Of a stretch of DNA of 64,000 bases, positions 24,516-33,146 are shown piece after piece. A model generated the notes under the pieces. The model had not been told where the DNA came from. It did not search any database and worked only from the letters and a program-made list of their open reading frames with translations. Position 1 is the first letter of the stretch. Every line of letters begins with the position of its first letter. Source of the stretch: Bradyrhizobium retamae (GTDB lineage Bacteria; Pseudomonadota; Alphaproteobacteria; Rhizobiales; Xanthobacteraceae); the NCBI RefSeq assembly GCF_001440415.1, contig NZ_LLYA01000156.1, forward strand, positions 1-64,000. The letters run 5' to 3'. A program made the translations under genes and the position numbers.

Positions 24516-26474
24516 TCATTTCTTCCCGAACGCGCCGATCAGCCCGCCCAACAGCTTCGATGCAATCCCACCGAGCGCGCCGAAGCCGCCGGTGGCGCCG
24601 ATTACGCCGGTGATGATCGGAATCAAGGTTGCCATGGTCGAGCCTGAAACCGGCGCAGTTGTGGTTGGCGCCTGACCGGCGATCGCTCCCAGATTGAAGG
24701 GCAGATTGAGAATGCCGGCCGACTGCAGCAGGGTGACGATGCCGAGCATGCCGGCAGAAAGCTGTACGCTCGGCCGCGACATGGCCGGCGCGAGCGGCTC
24801 GGCGGGCTTGTCCGGTTTTTCGGTACCCGGGAATGGCTTGCCGGTCAGCCGCTCGTAGAGCAGCGGCATCAGCACGGTGATGAGATCGACCGGCGCCGCG
24901 GCGGCCGGCTGCTGCGGCGTTGCCGGTTGCGAGACGACCGGCGCCGGGACAGTGTTGACCGGCTGCGAAAGCACCGGCGCGTTGGCAATCGGCGTGACCG
25001 CCGGCGCCGGCTTGCCGGTCGCAAGCACGGTAAGAAGCTGCGTGATGTCGACCTGCTTGCCGGTGAGCGCCGACTGCAGAATCAGCGGCAGCAGCAGTTC
25101 GAGGCCTTGGCCCGGCTTGGCAGGATCGGCGGCCATCGGTTTCTCCTTCGATAGCAACATGAGAATGAGCGGGAGCAGTTGCTGCAGGTCGAGCGCGGGA
25201 GCGGCAGCGGCCAGACCCGTCTCCACCACCGCGACGCCAGGCTTGACCGTTTCGGCCGCAAGCGAAACGCCGAGCGCCGCCGCCGTCTCCGGCCCGACCG
25301 CGCCATCGACGACCATGCCCTCGGCTTCCTGGAAACGCAGCACGGCGGATTGCGTGTTCAATCCGAACTCGCCGTCGATCAGACCGGGATCGAAGCCTTT
25401 GGCAGCCAGTGCCGCCTGAATGCGCGCAACCACGGCCATATCCATGTTTGGCGCACCGAGTTCGTAGATGACGGCAGGCGGGTTGACCTTGATCGGCGCG
25501 GCACTGTCATAGGAGATGCCGGGAATCAGGATGCCGGTGTGCCAGCCGCGGCCATGCACAGTGTCGGCCACCACGCCGTAACGCCGGCCCTTTGCCTCGA
25601 TGGTGCCGCCGCTGCCGTCGCATACGGCGATGTGGCCCATCTTGCCCGGCCCAGGCGGATAGCGGAGCACGATGCCACCGACGGTCGCCGCTGCCTCCTC
25701 CACCGAAACGCGCTTGCCGAGCCGCTCGAGGTCAGTCTTCCAGGCGCCAGTATAGGCATCGGCCTTGGCCGGCGATGCCGTGTGGTCGACGCAGCCGTAA
25801 AGCGTGCCGGCTTCCTGATAGACCAGCCACGAGACAAACTCGGCGCAGTCCCACGGGCCATGCCAATCCGGATCGTCCTTCGGCACCAGCGTGTTGACGT
25901 ATTGCTCGCCGATATGCGCGCGGGCGCGCTGCACCAGGCCCGCCCCCGAAGGCACACCGCTCGCGGGTGGCTGGGCAACGGCTATCGCCGGCAGACCATT
26001 TAGGAAGGCGTCGGCGCTGCCGGCTTCGTACATTTGATGGGCCTGACGCCACTGCTCCTCGGTCAGGTTATTGCCCTTGCCCGACTCGCGCCCTGCGATG
26101 GCTTTCAGCAAGGCAATCGCCTGCACGGGATCGTCGACCATCTCCTTTGTCAGGATGGCGTTCGCGTCATAGCCGGGCACGCCGAAACCGTGGGCGCCGG
26201 TCCACTTCTTGCCGGCCTCGCCGATCCGCATGCCGACATAGCTGCGCGACAACAGGTCGAAGTTCGAGGCGGCGCCGTTCACCGGCGAGGGAAAGCGCGC
26301 GATCTTGTGGCCGCCGCCGATGATGCCATAGCCGATCTGGCCGAAGCGCGCGGCGCGCGCGCTGGGATATTGAGCGCCGGGATTGTTATAGCGGAACGAA
26401 GCGACTTCGCTGCCTGCAACGTCGTCGCGATTGTTAGCCGTTGAGGGGTCGGTAGACCTGCCGATTTGACCCAT
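24516..26474 (-). CDS. NlpC/P60-like (CHAP) and peptidoglycan-binding domain protein
   Basis: From ATG 26474, preceded by GGGGGAG, the product has 652 residues. An N-terminal domain (about residues 20-155, SFRYNNPGAQYPSARAARFG) resembles phage-like structural or lysozyme-associated modules. An NlpC/P60 or CHAP-type fold follows, with Cys210 in GPWDCAEFVSWL and His281 in MGHIAV as likely catalytic residues. Residues about 335-395 are a PG_binding_1 domain (VARIQAALAAKGFDPGLIDG). The C-terminal 250 residues are Pro/Ala-rich with hydrophobic stretches ending in a Gly-rich tail. No classical signal peptide is seen. It may cleave peptidoglycan stem peptides. Confidence 0.78.
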   Translation of the reverse strand: MGQIGRSTDPSTANNRDDVAGSEVASFRYNNPGAQYPSARAARFGQIGYGIIGGGHKIARFPSPVNGAASNFDLLSRSYVGMRIGEAGKKWTGAHGFGVPGYDANAILTKEMVDDPVQAIALLKAIAGRESGKGNNLTEEQWRQAHQMYEAGSADAFLNGLPAIAVAQPPASGVPSGAGLVQRARAHIGEQYVNTLVPKDDPDWHGPWDCAEFVSWLVYQEAGTLYGCVDHTASPAKADAYTGAWKTDLERLGKRVSVEEAAATVGGIVLRYPPGPGKMGHIAVCDGSGGTIEAKGRRYGVVADTVHGRGWHTGILIPGISYDSAAPIKVNPPAVIYELGAPNMDMAVVARIQAALAAKGFDPGLIDGEFGLNTQSAVLRFQEAEGMVVDGAVGPETAAALGVSLAAETVKPGVAVVETGLAAAAPALDLQQLLPLILMLLSKEKPMAADPAKPGQGLELLLPLILQSALTGKQVDITQLLTVLATGKPAPAVTPIANAPVLSQPVNTVPAPVVSQPATPQQPAAAAPVDLITVLMPLLYERLTGKPFPGTEKPDKPAEPLAPAMSRPSVQLSAGMLGIVTLLQSAGILNLPFNLGAIAGQAPTTTAPVSGSTMATLIPIITGVIGATGGFGALGGIASKLLGGLIGAFGKK

Positions 26475-26770
26475 TGCGCGCTCCCCCGTTGGTGTGCCTG
26501 TTGCCAGTTTCCTCTTCGCCGATCGCTGCGTCCTCGGCCTCGGTTTGCTGCTCATTGGCCGGCCCAGATCTGCCCTTTCGGCACGATGATCCGATCGTCG
26601 CGGCCAGTGACAACCGGCCGGACGCGCTGTCCGCACTATCGATATTGGTTTGCGCAGCCGGAGCATTACCGCTCACGGCGAACCGTGAAGAGCTTACATT
26701 GTTTTGCAGCCTGCACGTGTGAGCTAGCTAACAGTTGCGATGCAGGTCACCTGCAATTCGACATTCCCAT

Positions 26771-26863
26771 CTGCCGCGCCTGAACAGGAGAGCGTTCATT
26801 GCCGCGGCTGCCGGCGCGACAGTCGGTTGCGCGCCGGCGCTGGCGCAGCATGCGGGCCATGGC
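26771..26863 (+). pseudogene. 93-bp duplicated 5' fragment of the kelch gene at 30517
   Basis: These 93 bp match 30532-30624 at 87 positions and encode the Tat signal region LPRLNRRAFIAAAAGATVGC followed by APALAQHAGHG. The similarity stops exactly where the palindromic repeat at 26864 begins. Upstream similarity also ends near 26771, so neither the original start nor the kelch domain is present. It is a fragment of a paralogue or a partial duplication. Confidence 0.75.
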
Positions 26864-26934
26864 ATTACGGTGGCGGTGCACTCAATTGGCGCGTCACGCC
26901 TTCGCTGGCATCATCTGCGATTAGGCACCGTAAT
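26864..26934. repeat. 71-bp element bounded by ATTACGGTG / CACCGTAAT inverted repeats
   Basis: ATTACGGTG at 26864-26872 and CACCGTAAT at 26926-26934 are perfect 9-bp inverted repeats. They enclose 53 bp without coding sense. The same ends occur as tight hairpins at 27847-27871 and 28399-28423. The left edge coincides with the end of the kelch 5' duplication, so the element probably took part in a rearrangement. It resembles a MITE or REP-like unit. Confidence 0.6.
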
Positions 26935-26954
26935 TCGCATGATAACCCTTCCAC

Positions 26955-27338
26955 TTAGATGATGCGTGGCAGGGTAGCGCCCGCTGCGTGGTCGATGACG
27001 TAGCGCCAGGTACCATCGGACTGGCGGCGGACCAACTCGACCGAACTGCCGGACGCCACGATGGAGCCGTCCTGGGTGCGCATCTCCCAATCTGCGCGCA
27101 GCAGAGCGACGTCACCGTGCTGGACGCAAAAGTTATTGCGCGACGTCATTGTGCCGGGCGCTTGCAGCAGACGCTGCAATCCACTAGCGATCGCGTCGAG
27201 CCCTATCAGACTTCGCTCGCTTCCATCCACGCGCAGGACGGCATCCACCTCGTAAAGCGAGAGCAGATTGTCTATGTCACGGCTGTTGAAAGCTTGAGCG
27301 AATGCCTCGTTCATCTGGGCTGGCTCAGTCACGGTCAT
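26955..27338 (-). CDS. NTF2-like (SnoaL/DUF4440) protein
   Basis: A 127-residue protein with GGAGA before its ATG. The cone-shaped NTF2-like fold is suggested by MNEAFAQAFNSRDIDNLLSL, YEVDAVLRVDGSERSLIG, IASGLQRLLQAPGTM and VELVRRQSDGTWRYVIDH. Members include SnoaL-type cyclases and SgcJ/YybH-like proteins, usually of unknown function. It is divergent from the HxlR regulator at 27411. Confidence 0.8.
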   Translation of the reverse strand: MTVTEPAQMNEAFAQAFNSRDIDNLLSLYEVDAVLRVDGSERSLIGLDAIASGLQRLLQAPGTMTSRNNFCVQHGDVALLRADWEMRTQDGSIVASGSSVELVRRQSDGTWRYVIDHAAGATLPRII

Positions 27339-27410
27339 GTTTCATCTCCTCGTTGGGGAGAAGAAAAAAGCACGCCCCTTCAGTGCTAACCAAACGGGAA
27401 GGAAGCCGCA

Positions 27411-27791
27411 TTGTCATCTGCTGCGCTACGATTAGAACTCGACAATCCGAAACCGCGTCGTCCGGCAGATTGCCCGGTCGAGGATTGGCTGGCCTTCCTG
27501 GGCCACCGGTGGAACGCTCTTGTACTCTGGCACCTGAAGGACGGCCCGAAACGGCACGGAGAGTTGGCGGAGCTTCTACCGGGCGTATCTCCGAAGGTGC
27601 TTTCTGAGCGGTTGGATGGGCTTGAAGATCGAGGCCTGGTGCTGCGTTCCCCAACCACAGCGTTCCCACGGCGCGTGACCTACTCGCTCTCGCTCAAGGG
27701 CACCGAGCTCCTAAGCATCCTCGATCGGCTTGAGCTTTGGTCACGTCGGGATGATCGAGCGGCTGCTCGGTCGCATGATCACGCAAGCTGA
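27411..27791 (+). CDS. HxlR-family winged-helix regulator
   Basis: A 126-residue protein. It uses a TTG start at 27411 with GGAAGG upstream; no ATG lies before the domain. The HxlR core has CPVEDWLAFLGHRWNALVLW with the conserved N-terminal cysteine near residue 21, KRHGELAELLPGVSPKVLSE for the recognition region, and RRVTYSLSLKGTELLSIL for the wing. HxlR proteins sense electrophiles or other small molecules. The divergent NTF2-like gene is the likely target. Confidence 0.85.
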   Translation: MSSAALRLELDNPKPRRPADCPVEDWLAFLGHRWNALVLWHLKDGPKRHGELAELLPGVSPKVLSERLDGLEDRGLVLRSPTTAFPRRVTYSLSLKGTELLSILDRLELWSRRDDRAAARSHDHAS

Positions 27792-27846
27792 CGGAGTTAG
27801 CGTAGAATCGTGATCGCCCCCAAACATCCGAAGCTTGGCCTCATGC

Positions 27847-27871
27847 ATTGCGGTGACACTGCCACCGTAAT
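27847..27871. repeat. Palindromic hairpin, TTACGGTG family (degenerate copy)
   Basis: ATTGCGGTG at 27847-27855 pairs with CACCGTAAT at 27863-27871 with one mismatch across a 7-base loop. It is the middle member of three related palindromes within 1.6 kb. It lies between the HxlR and VOC genes. It has no U-tract, so a terminator role is not obvious. Confidence 0.6.
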
Positions 27872-27956
27872 CGGGTTCGGGTGTGAACAACGCCGCTACC
27901 CGTAGCCGCCGGGAGAATGTGGTCACGAATAAGACCCACGTAGCGGAGACGCGGAG

Positions 27957-28313
27957 ATGATCAGAATTGGCTCAATCGTGATCCATTGCTGTGAGTTTGA
28001 GCGCATGGTCGCATTTTGGCAGGGGGCCTTGCAATATACTCCGCGAGCGCCTGCGAGCGGTGGCTGGATTGTCCTTTGTGATCCTGAAGGCCATGAGCCC
28101 AACATATCGTTTCAGGCTCGCGATCGCCGCGGCTGGAGGAGAAGCTGGCTGCACTTGGACCTTTATACCGAGCACCAGCGGGAAGAAGTTCGTCGCCTGC
28201 TGACGATCGGAGCGAAACAGTATCCGTGGCGGTATCCGCAAAATGCTGATTACGTAGTATTACAGGATCCGGACGGCAATCTGTGTGGTGCAAAAGCCGA
28301 ATGCCGAGCGTGA
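27957..28313 (+). CDS. VOC-family (glyoxalase-like) protein
   Basis: A 118-residue protein of two beta-alpha-beta-beta-beta units. IGSIVIHCCEFERMVAFWQG begins the first, and SWLHLDLYTEHQREEVRRLL with YVVLQDPDGNLCGAKAE marks the second. It matches the small Glyoxalase_6-type VOC proteins whose substrates are generally unknown; they include resistance proteins and isomerases. GGAG precedes the ATG. Palindromic repeats flank the gene. Confidence 0.8.
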   Translation: MIRIGSIVIHCCEFERMVAFWQGALQYTPRAPASGGWIVLCDPEGHEPNISFQARDRRGWRRSWLHLDLYTEHQREEVRRLLTIGAKQYPWRYPQNADYVVLQDPDGNLCGAKAECRA

Positions 28314-28398
28314 GGGAGAACCGGCTTGACTGCCGCGGGGCTTGCCCGCGAGCGGGTTGTGATCCTACGGACCTCGGGGTTTGGGCCAACGGGTTGGC

Positions 28399-28423
28399 AT
28401 TACGGTGACGCTGACACCGTAAT
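28399..28423. repeat. Palindromic hairpin, TTACGGTG family (perfect copy)
   Basis: ATTACGGTG (28399-28407) and CACCGTAAT (28415-28423) form a perfect 9-bp stem with a 7-base loop. The element stands in the 230-bp gap between the VOC gene and the 3' end of the peptide-binding protein gene. Together with 26864-26934 it brackets the NTF2/HxlR/VOC module. The rest of the gap holds nothing recognisable. Confidence 0.6.
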
Positions 28424-28544
28424 TCGATGATGGTATCGCACAGGCTCGGAGCCGCGATGGCAAGGCGCCGGAGAATCTATGTCCATCATCGTCCCGCCAC
28501 CATCCGTTCAACCTTCAATATCAGGCACATCCGGACATCTTGCC

Positions 28545-30335
28545 TCACCCCTCCCGGTACCAGCTCGCGAGCTGCCACAGATCGTTGTCCCAGCCCGAGA
28601 TATGCGCGGTCAGCTTGCCGCCGAGCGCCGCGACCCGAGTCCGGGAGACGATGGGCTGGATGTAATTGTCTGACACGACGAGGTCGTTGAGCTTGATGAA
28701 TAGCGCCGCGCGCTTCACCGCGTCGAGCTCCCGCTCGACCTGCTTGTAGATCTCGTCGTATTCCTTGCTTTGCCAGCGCGAGACATTGCGCCCCTGCCAC
28801 TTGTTTTCCTTGTTCGCCACCTGCCACGACGTGTACTGGTTCATGAAGAACTGTGGATCGGCCTGCGGCATGGTGGTGTTGTACATCTGCGCGTCGCAAT
28901 AGAAATGCGTGTAGGTGTCGGGATTGGCGGCGTCGGAGGAGAAGAACACCGATCCCACCACCGACTTCAGCTCGACGTCGATGCCCGCTTTCTGGCACGC
29001 CTGCTTGACGATGGCCTGGGTCTTTTGCCTGGGCGCATTGATCGAGGTCTGGAACACGAACTTCAGCCGCTTGCCGTCCTTGGCGCGAATGCCGTCGCCG
29101 CCCTTTTTCCAGCCGGCGGTCTCGAGGATCTGGTTGGCCTTCTCGATGTTGAACTCGAATTTGGTGTTTTTCGACCGGAAGCGTTCTGGATTGTTGAGAA
29201 AGTTCGCGGTGGCCAACGCCGTGCGGCCATAGATGTGTTTCTCGATCGACGCACGATCGATCAATAGATTGATCGCCTGGCGCACGGCCGGATCGCTGAA
29301 CAGCGGATGTTTGGTCTTTATGCTGGCGCGCTCGCCGTCGACCTCGACCGCGGGATCAGTCGAGTTGAGCTGCATGAATTCGACATTGCCTGACGGGGTG
29401 ATGCTCACCTTGCCCTTTCCGACAGCCTCCAGCCTCAGCAGGATCTCGTCTTCGACCTGCATGTTCCAGGCATAGTCATATTCGCCGGTCTGCAGCACCG
29501 CGCGCGCCGCCGATACCGCGTCGCCGCCGCCCTTGACCTCCACCTCATCGAAATGCGGCCGGTTGGCGACGTGGTAATTGGGGTTGATCCTGGCGCGAAG
29601 CATGTCGCCCGGCTTGAAATCCACGAACAGATATGGGCCGGTGCCGACCGGCTTCAGATTGTTCGGCGCCTCGCGCGACTTGGCGCCGACGTAATCCTTG
29701 AACAGATGCTTCGGGATGATCATGCCGTAATTGCCAACGAAGGCGTCGGCCCAGAACGGCGTCGGTTTGGCAAAGGTGAGGCGGACGGTGAAGTCGTCGA
29801 TCTTCTCGACCGTGATATCCTTGTAGTTGGCAATCGAGACCGCCGCGGTCTCCGGTGTTTTGGCATATTCCCAGGTGAAGACGACATCGTCGGCCGTGAA
29901 CGGCATGCCGTCATGCCATTTGACGCCGCGTTTCAGCTTCCAAATCACCGAGCGGCCGTCCTCGGACAATCCATCATTCTCCTTGCTCGGAACCTCGGCC
30001 GCGAGGATCGGAACCAGGTTGCCGTCGCCATCCCATCCCGCCAGCGGCTCGTAGAAGATCCGGGAGCCTTCCTGATCCTTGGTGCCGACGGCGAAATGGG
30101 GATTGAGCAGGGTGATGGCCTGCCAATACATCAGTTTCAGCACGCCGCCGCCGCCGGCCTTGGTCGGCTTGTAGGGAAGCGCGGTCGCAGCCATCGCGAC
30201 CCCGGACTGGCTCAGCATCATCCCGGCCATCGGCGCTGAAAGGCCTGCGGCGATCATTCGCTGGACAAAGGCCCGCCGCGACAGCCGGCCGGTCTTGACG
30301 TCTGCAATCAGGTCTCGAAGGTCCCGTTCTTTCAT
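28545..30335 (-). CDS. Peptide/nickel-type ABC transporter substrate-binding protein (SBP_bac_5)
   Basis: A 596-residue periplasmic protein. The N-terminus has RLSRRAFVQRMIAAG, a Tat-type motif, at residues 18-32, with cleavage probably after GVAMAA. The family-5 core includes LAGWDGDGNLVPILAAEVPS, WKLKRGVKWHDGMPFTADDV, the VGTGPYLF segment and LFSDPAVRQAINLLIDR. It binds oligopeptides or similar solutes for import. No permease or ATPase genes are adjacent, so it is an orphan whose partners lie elsewhere. Confidence 0.88.
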   Translation of the reverse strand: MKERDLRDLIADVKTGRLSRRAFVQRMIAAGLSAPMAGMMLSQSGVAMAATALPYKPTKAGGGGVLKLMYWQAITLLNPHFAVGTKDQEGSRIFYEPLAGWDGDGNLVPILAAEVPSKENDGLSEDGRSVIWKLKRGVKWHDGMPFTADDVVFTWEYAKTPETAAVSIANYKDITVEKIDDFTVRLTFAKPTPFWADAFVGNYGMIIPKHLFKDYVGAKSREAPNNLKPVGTGPYLFVDFKPGDMLRARINPNYHVANRPHFDEVEVKGGGDAVSAARAVLQTGEYDYAWNMQVEDEILLRLEAVGKGKVSITPSGNVEFMQLNSTDPAVEVDGERASIKTKHPLFSDPAVRQAINLLIDRASIEKHIYGRTALATANFLNNPERFRSKNTKFEFNIEKANQILETAGWKKGGDGIRAKDGKRLKFVFQTSINAPRQKTQAIVKQACQKAGIDVELKSVVGSVFFSSDAANPDTYTHFYCDAQMYNTTMPQADPQFFMNQYTSWQVANKENKWQGRNVSRWQSKEYDEIYKQVERELDAVKRAALFIKLNDLVVSDNYIQPIVSRTRVAALGGKLTAHISGWDNDLWQLASWYREG

Positions 30336-30516
30336 GGGCCGACTCCCTTAACTGGTGCCGAATGCTTGGTCACTCGCGACGCTGCAAATGGATCAGGTCA
30401 GCGCGAACCTGTCAAAGCAGGATCCGGGCCACCGCAGTTCACGGAGTTGTTGTCTTGACCGCACTCGCCTTTGTTACGACCATCGATGATCCAGCGCCTC
30501 TAGCCTAGGAGCTCTC

Positions 30517-31680
30517 ATGTCTTCATCCGATCTGCCGCGCCTGAACAGGAGAGCTTTCGTTGCCGTGGCTGCCGGCGCGACCGTCGGTTGCGCGCCGGCG
30601 CTCGCCCAGCATGCGGGCCATGGCACGCCGTCAGGGACAGCGCTGCCTGAAGCAGCGCCCTCCTCCGATCCGTTCGCCCGGCTTCAGGGCGGCACGCCGC
30701 ATCACCTCACCACCGAGCAGATTGCCCAGCGGAAGGTGGACAGTCCCGCGCCGAAGGGCCCGCAGGGGCGCTGGACACCGAAGGCGGCGTTGCCGCTGCC
30801 GCGAAGCGAAATGGCCTGGGCCACCGCCTGGGCGGGGCGCATGCATATTGTCGGCGGCTATGGCGAAGGCCGTGTCGACCGCGCCTATCATCATGTCTAC
30901 GATCCGAAGGACGATCGATGGTTCAACGCCGCGCCATTGCCGCGCGGCGCCAACCATGTTGCCGTCGTGGCGGATGCGGGGCGCGTCTACGCGCTCGGCG
31001 GCTTCATCGAGCAGAACCGCAATCCCGATCCGAATGCGTTTTTCTACGACGTGGCCGCCGACAAGTGGACGACGATCGCACCTTTGCCGCGCTCGCGTGG
31101 CGCTGCCGCGGCAGTCGCACTCGATGGTAAGATACATCTGATCGGCGGCGCCGGCGCGCCAACCAACGAGCGCGCCAGTGTCGGCTGGCATGAGGTCTAT
31201 GACCCGAAAACCGACAAGTGGGAAATTCGGAAGGCGCTCCCCGCCGCTCGCGACCATGTCGGCGCTGTCGCCTATAACGGCATGATCCACATCATCGGCG
31301 GCCGCTTCAACACCTTTGAATACAACACCGACCTTCACCACGTTTATCTGCCTGCGCTCGACACCTGGAAGGAGCGCGCGCCGCTGCCCATGGCACGGTC
31401 AGGCCACGGCCTCGTCGTCTACCGCGACCGCTTGTTCGCGATGGGCGGCGAATACGGCGTGCAGGACAGAGGCCAGATCTCGCAAGGCGTCGTATTCGGT
31501 CAGATGGAGAGTTACGATCCGCAAGAGAATACCTGGCAATCTCATGCGCCGATGCTGACACCGCGGCACGCGGTCGGCGCCACCACGATCGGCGATACCA
31601 TCTACGTTGCGGGCGGAGGCGCCGTGACGGGCGGTGCGGTCCAGTCCTCCGTGCATGAGGCGTTTACGCTGGCTGTTTGA
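30517..31680 (+). CDS. Tat-exported kelch-repeat protein
   Basis: A 387-residue protein. The N-terminus has a twin-arginine motif LNRRAF at residues 9-14, then VAVAAGATVGCAPALAQH. From about residue 85 there are about five to six kelch blades, with repeating patterns such as MHIVGGYGEGRVDRAYHHVY, DPKDDRWFNAAPLPR, YALGGFIE, IHLIGGAGAP and MIHIIGGRFN. A beta-propeller located in the periplasm is expected; the partner or enzymatic role is unknown. The first 93 bp of this gene are partly duplicated at 26771. Confidence 0.85.
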   Translation: MSSSDLPRLNRRAFVAVAAGATVGCAPALAQHAGHGTPSGTALPEAAPSSDPFARLQGGTPHHLTTEQIAQRKVDSPAPKGPQGRWTPKAALPLPRSEMAWATAWAGRMHIVGGYGEGRVDRAYHHVYDPKDDRWFNAAPLPRGANHVAVVADAGRVYALGGFIEQNRNPDPNAFFYDVAADKWTTIAPLPRSRGAAAAVALDGKIHLIGGAGAPTNERASVGWHEVYDPKTDKWEIRKALPAARDHVGAVAYNGMIHIIGGRFNTFEYNTDLHHVYLPALDTWKERAPLPMARSGHGLVVYRDRLFAMGGEYGVQDRGQISQGVVFGQMESYDPQENTWQSHAPMLTPRHAVGATTIGDTIYVAGGGAVTGGAVQSSVHEAFTLAV

Positions 31681-31699
31681 TTCGCTTCGAAAGACCAAC

Positions 31700-32047
31700 T
31701 CAGATCCGTTTCCTCATTTCGTCGCCGACCACGCGAAGATCGATCCTGCCGATCAGATCGGAACGAAGCGCCTCGGCCTCGCTGATGGCGGCCATGGTCT
31801 GCCGCAAGGTGCTGACGTTCGAGCCGAGCGACACGATGCCGCCCAGCACCGCGGCAATCGAGCCGAGGGCTGCGACCTGATTGGATCCGAGCAGGCCAAG
31901 CATCGTGACGAGCATCAATCCGGCGCCGGCCGCGATCACCGCCTTCGAGACCAGCGTGATCTTGCGGCAGCGCTCGGCGATCTCGGCCAGCTCCTCAAGC
32001 CGCGCTTCGATCCGCGAAATTTCGTCACTCGGGTCGTCCTCATCCAT
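31700..32047 (-). CDS. Small two-helix membrane protein with coiled-coil N-terminus
   Basis: From ATG 32047 (MDEDDPSDEISRIEARLEEL) the product has 115 residues. A charged, probably coiled N-terminal helix is followed by two hydrophobic helices, ITLVSKAVIAAGAGLMLVTM and AALGSIAAVLGGIVSLGSNV, and a second amphipathic helix to the C-terminus. No family is recognised. It may be a membrane scaffold. It converges on the kelch gene with 19 bp between the stops. Confidence 0.6.
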   Translation of the reverse strand: MDEDDPSDEISRIEARLEELAEIAERCRKITLVSKAVIAAGAGLMLVTMLGLLGSNQVAALGSIAAVLGGIVSLGSNVSTLRQTMAAISEAEALRSDLIGRIDLRVVGDEMRKRI

Positions 32048-32138
32048 GAATATCAAAATCCGGTTCTGCAAGGTTCGTTTCAAGAATCGTCGGCGGGCAG
32101 ATCTCTTACCGCAAATGACACGCCGATGCCCGTCGGCC

Positions 32139-33089
32139 TCACTTCTCCCGATGATCATCCAGCCGCGGTCGTCCGGTCCACGCCCGATTGAGCCATCGGG
32201 TAGCCAGCTCGAGGCGCGGCTTTCCCTGCAGCCGCGCCTGGGCCTCGTGATAGGGGCCGACGTAGCGGAGGCGGCTCGGCAGGTGAGGATATAGGCGACG
32301 TGTCCACTTGAGCGCGCGATCCGCGGCTCTCTGATCGCGTTCGTCGAGATCGAAGCCGAAGCCTGTGCGCAGCCGCTCGGGCAACATCCGTGCGCTCAGG
32401 GCAACGTACCAGCGTGGCGGCCGCAACCACGGACGTGCGCCGGTCAAGATGTGGTGGGCCACGTCACGCGCCGCGGTGCTGACGGACAGGGTATCCGATC
32501 GAGCCATCGCGGCGTTGTAATCGACGAAGGATGACCAATCCGCCGGCAGGTCCGCAGGGGTCAACCCGAACAATGCGCCGAACAGCCGGCTTTCGGCCCA
32601 ATATTGCTCGCGCTCTTCGGGCGAGAGCGGAGGCAAGACGAGGTCGTGCGCGATGGCGGCGGTTTCGACGAGGGTAGCGTGGACCCAGCGCAGCGCGGCG
32701 ATGTCGTTGGCATTGTAGGATGAGCCTTGCGCGAAGCAGCCGCTCGCCTCGGGCAACACGCCGGAGATCATCGCGTGCCGCCGGTGCAGGCGCCGGGCCG
32801 CTGCAGTCGCGCCATCGAGCGAACCGAACACCATTGTAAACATCAGCTCAAAGGTTCGATGAAAGCGGCCGACCGGATCGGCAAAGGTGCGCGAGTGCTC
32901 GGCAACGGCGGTCGCGACCCAGGGATGCGCCAGTTGAAGCAACAAGGCGCGCCCGGCTCCCAGAAAGATCACGGCTTCCCTGTCGATCCGCCACGTCATC
33001 GACGCCGGGCCAAAGATACCCTCAGCCGGCCCGGCGGCGCCGGCCCTGACGGCATCGAGAGTAGCGTCTAGATCGCTTTCCGAGACCAA
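32139..33089 (-). CDS. MpaB-like oxygenase (DUF2236)
   Basis: A 316-residue protein starting with TTG at 33089; an alternative ATG is near residue 31. The DUF2236 core reads SMTWRIDREAVIFLGAGRAL, LLQLAHPWVATAVAEHS with conserved histidines, HRTFELMFTMVFGSLDGA and WVHATLVETA. In this family, latex-clearing protein and MpaB bind haem, and the histidines here are likely ligands. The substrate is unknown. Confidence 0.78.
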   Translation of the reverse strand: MVSESDLDATLDAVRAGAAGPAEGIFGPASMTWRIDREAVIFLGAGRALLLQLAHPWVATAVAEHSRTFADPVGRFHRTFELMFTMVFGSLDGATAAARRLHRRHAMISGVLPEASGCFAQGSSYNANDIAALRWVHATLVETAAIAHDLVLPPLSPEEREQYWAESRLFGALFGLTPADLPADWSSFVDYNAAMARSDTLSVSTAARDVAHHILTGARPWLRPPRWYVALSARMLPERLRTGFGFDLDERDQRAADRALKWTRRLYPHLPSRLRYVGPYHEAQARLQGKPRLELATRWLNRAWTGRPRLDDHREK

Positions 33090-33146
33090 TTGGCAAACCT
33101 TCCAGACAGATCGACCTGTTTTTCGCGATGCGGATTCTATCGCAAC

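Noticed and set aside
26864..28423. CRISPR-like array of three palindromes
   Set aside because: Spacings are irregular, genes lie between the copies and there are no uniform spacers.
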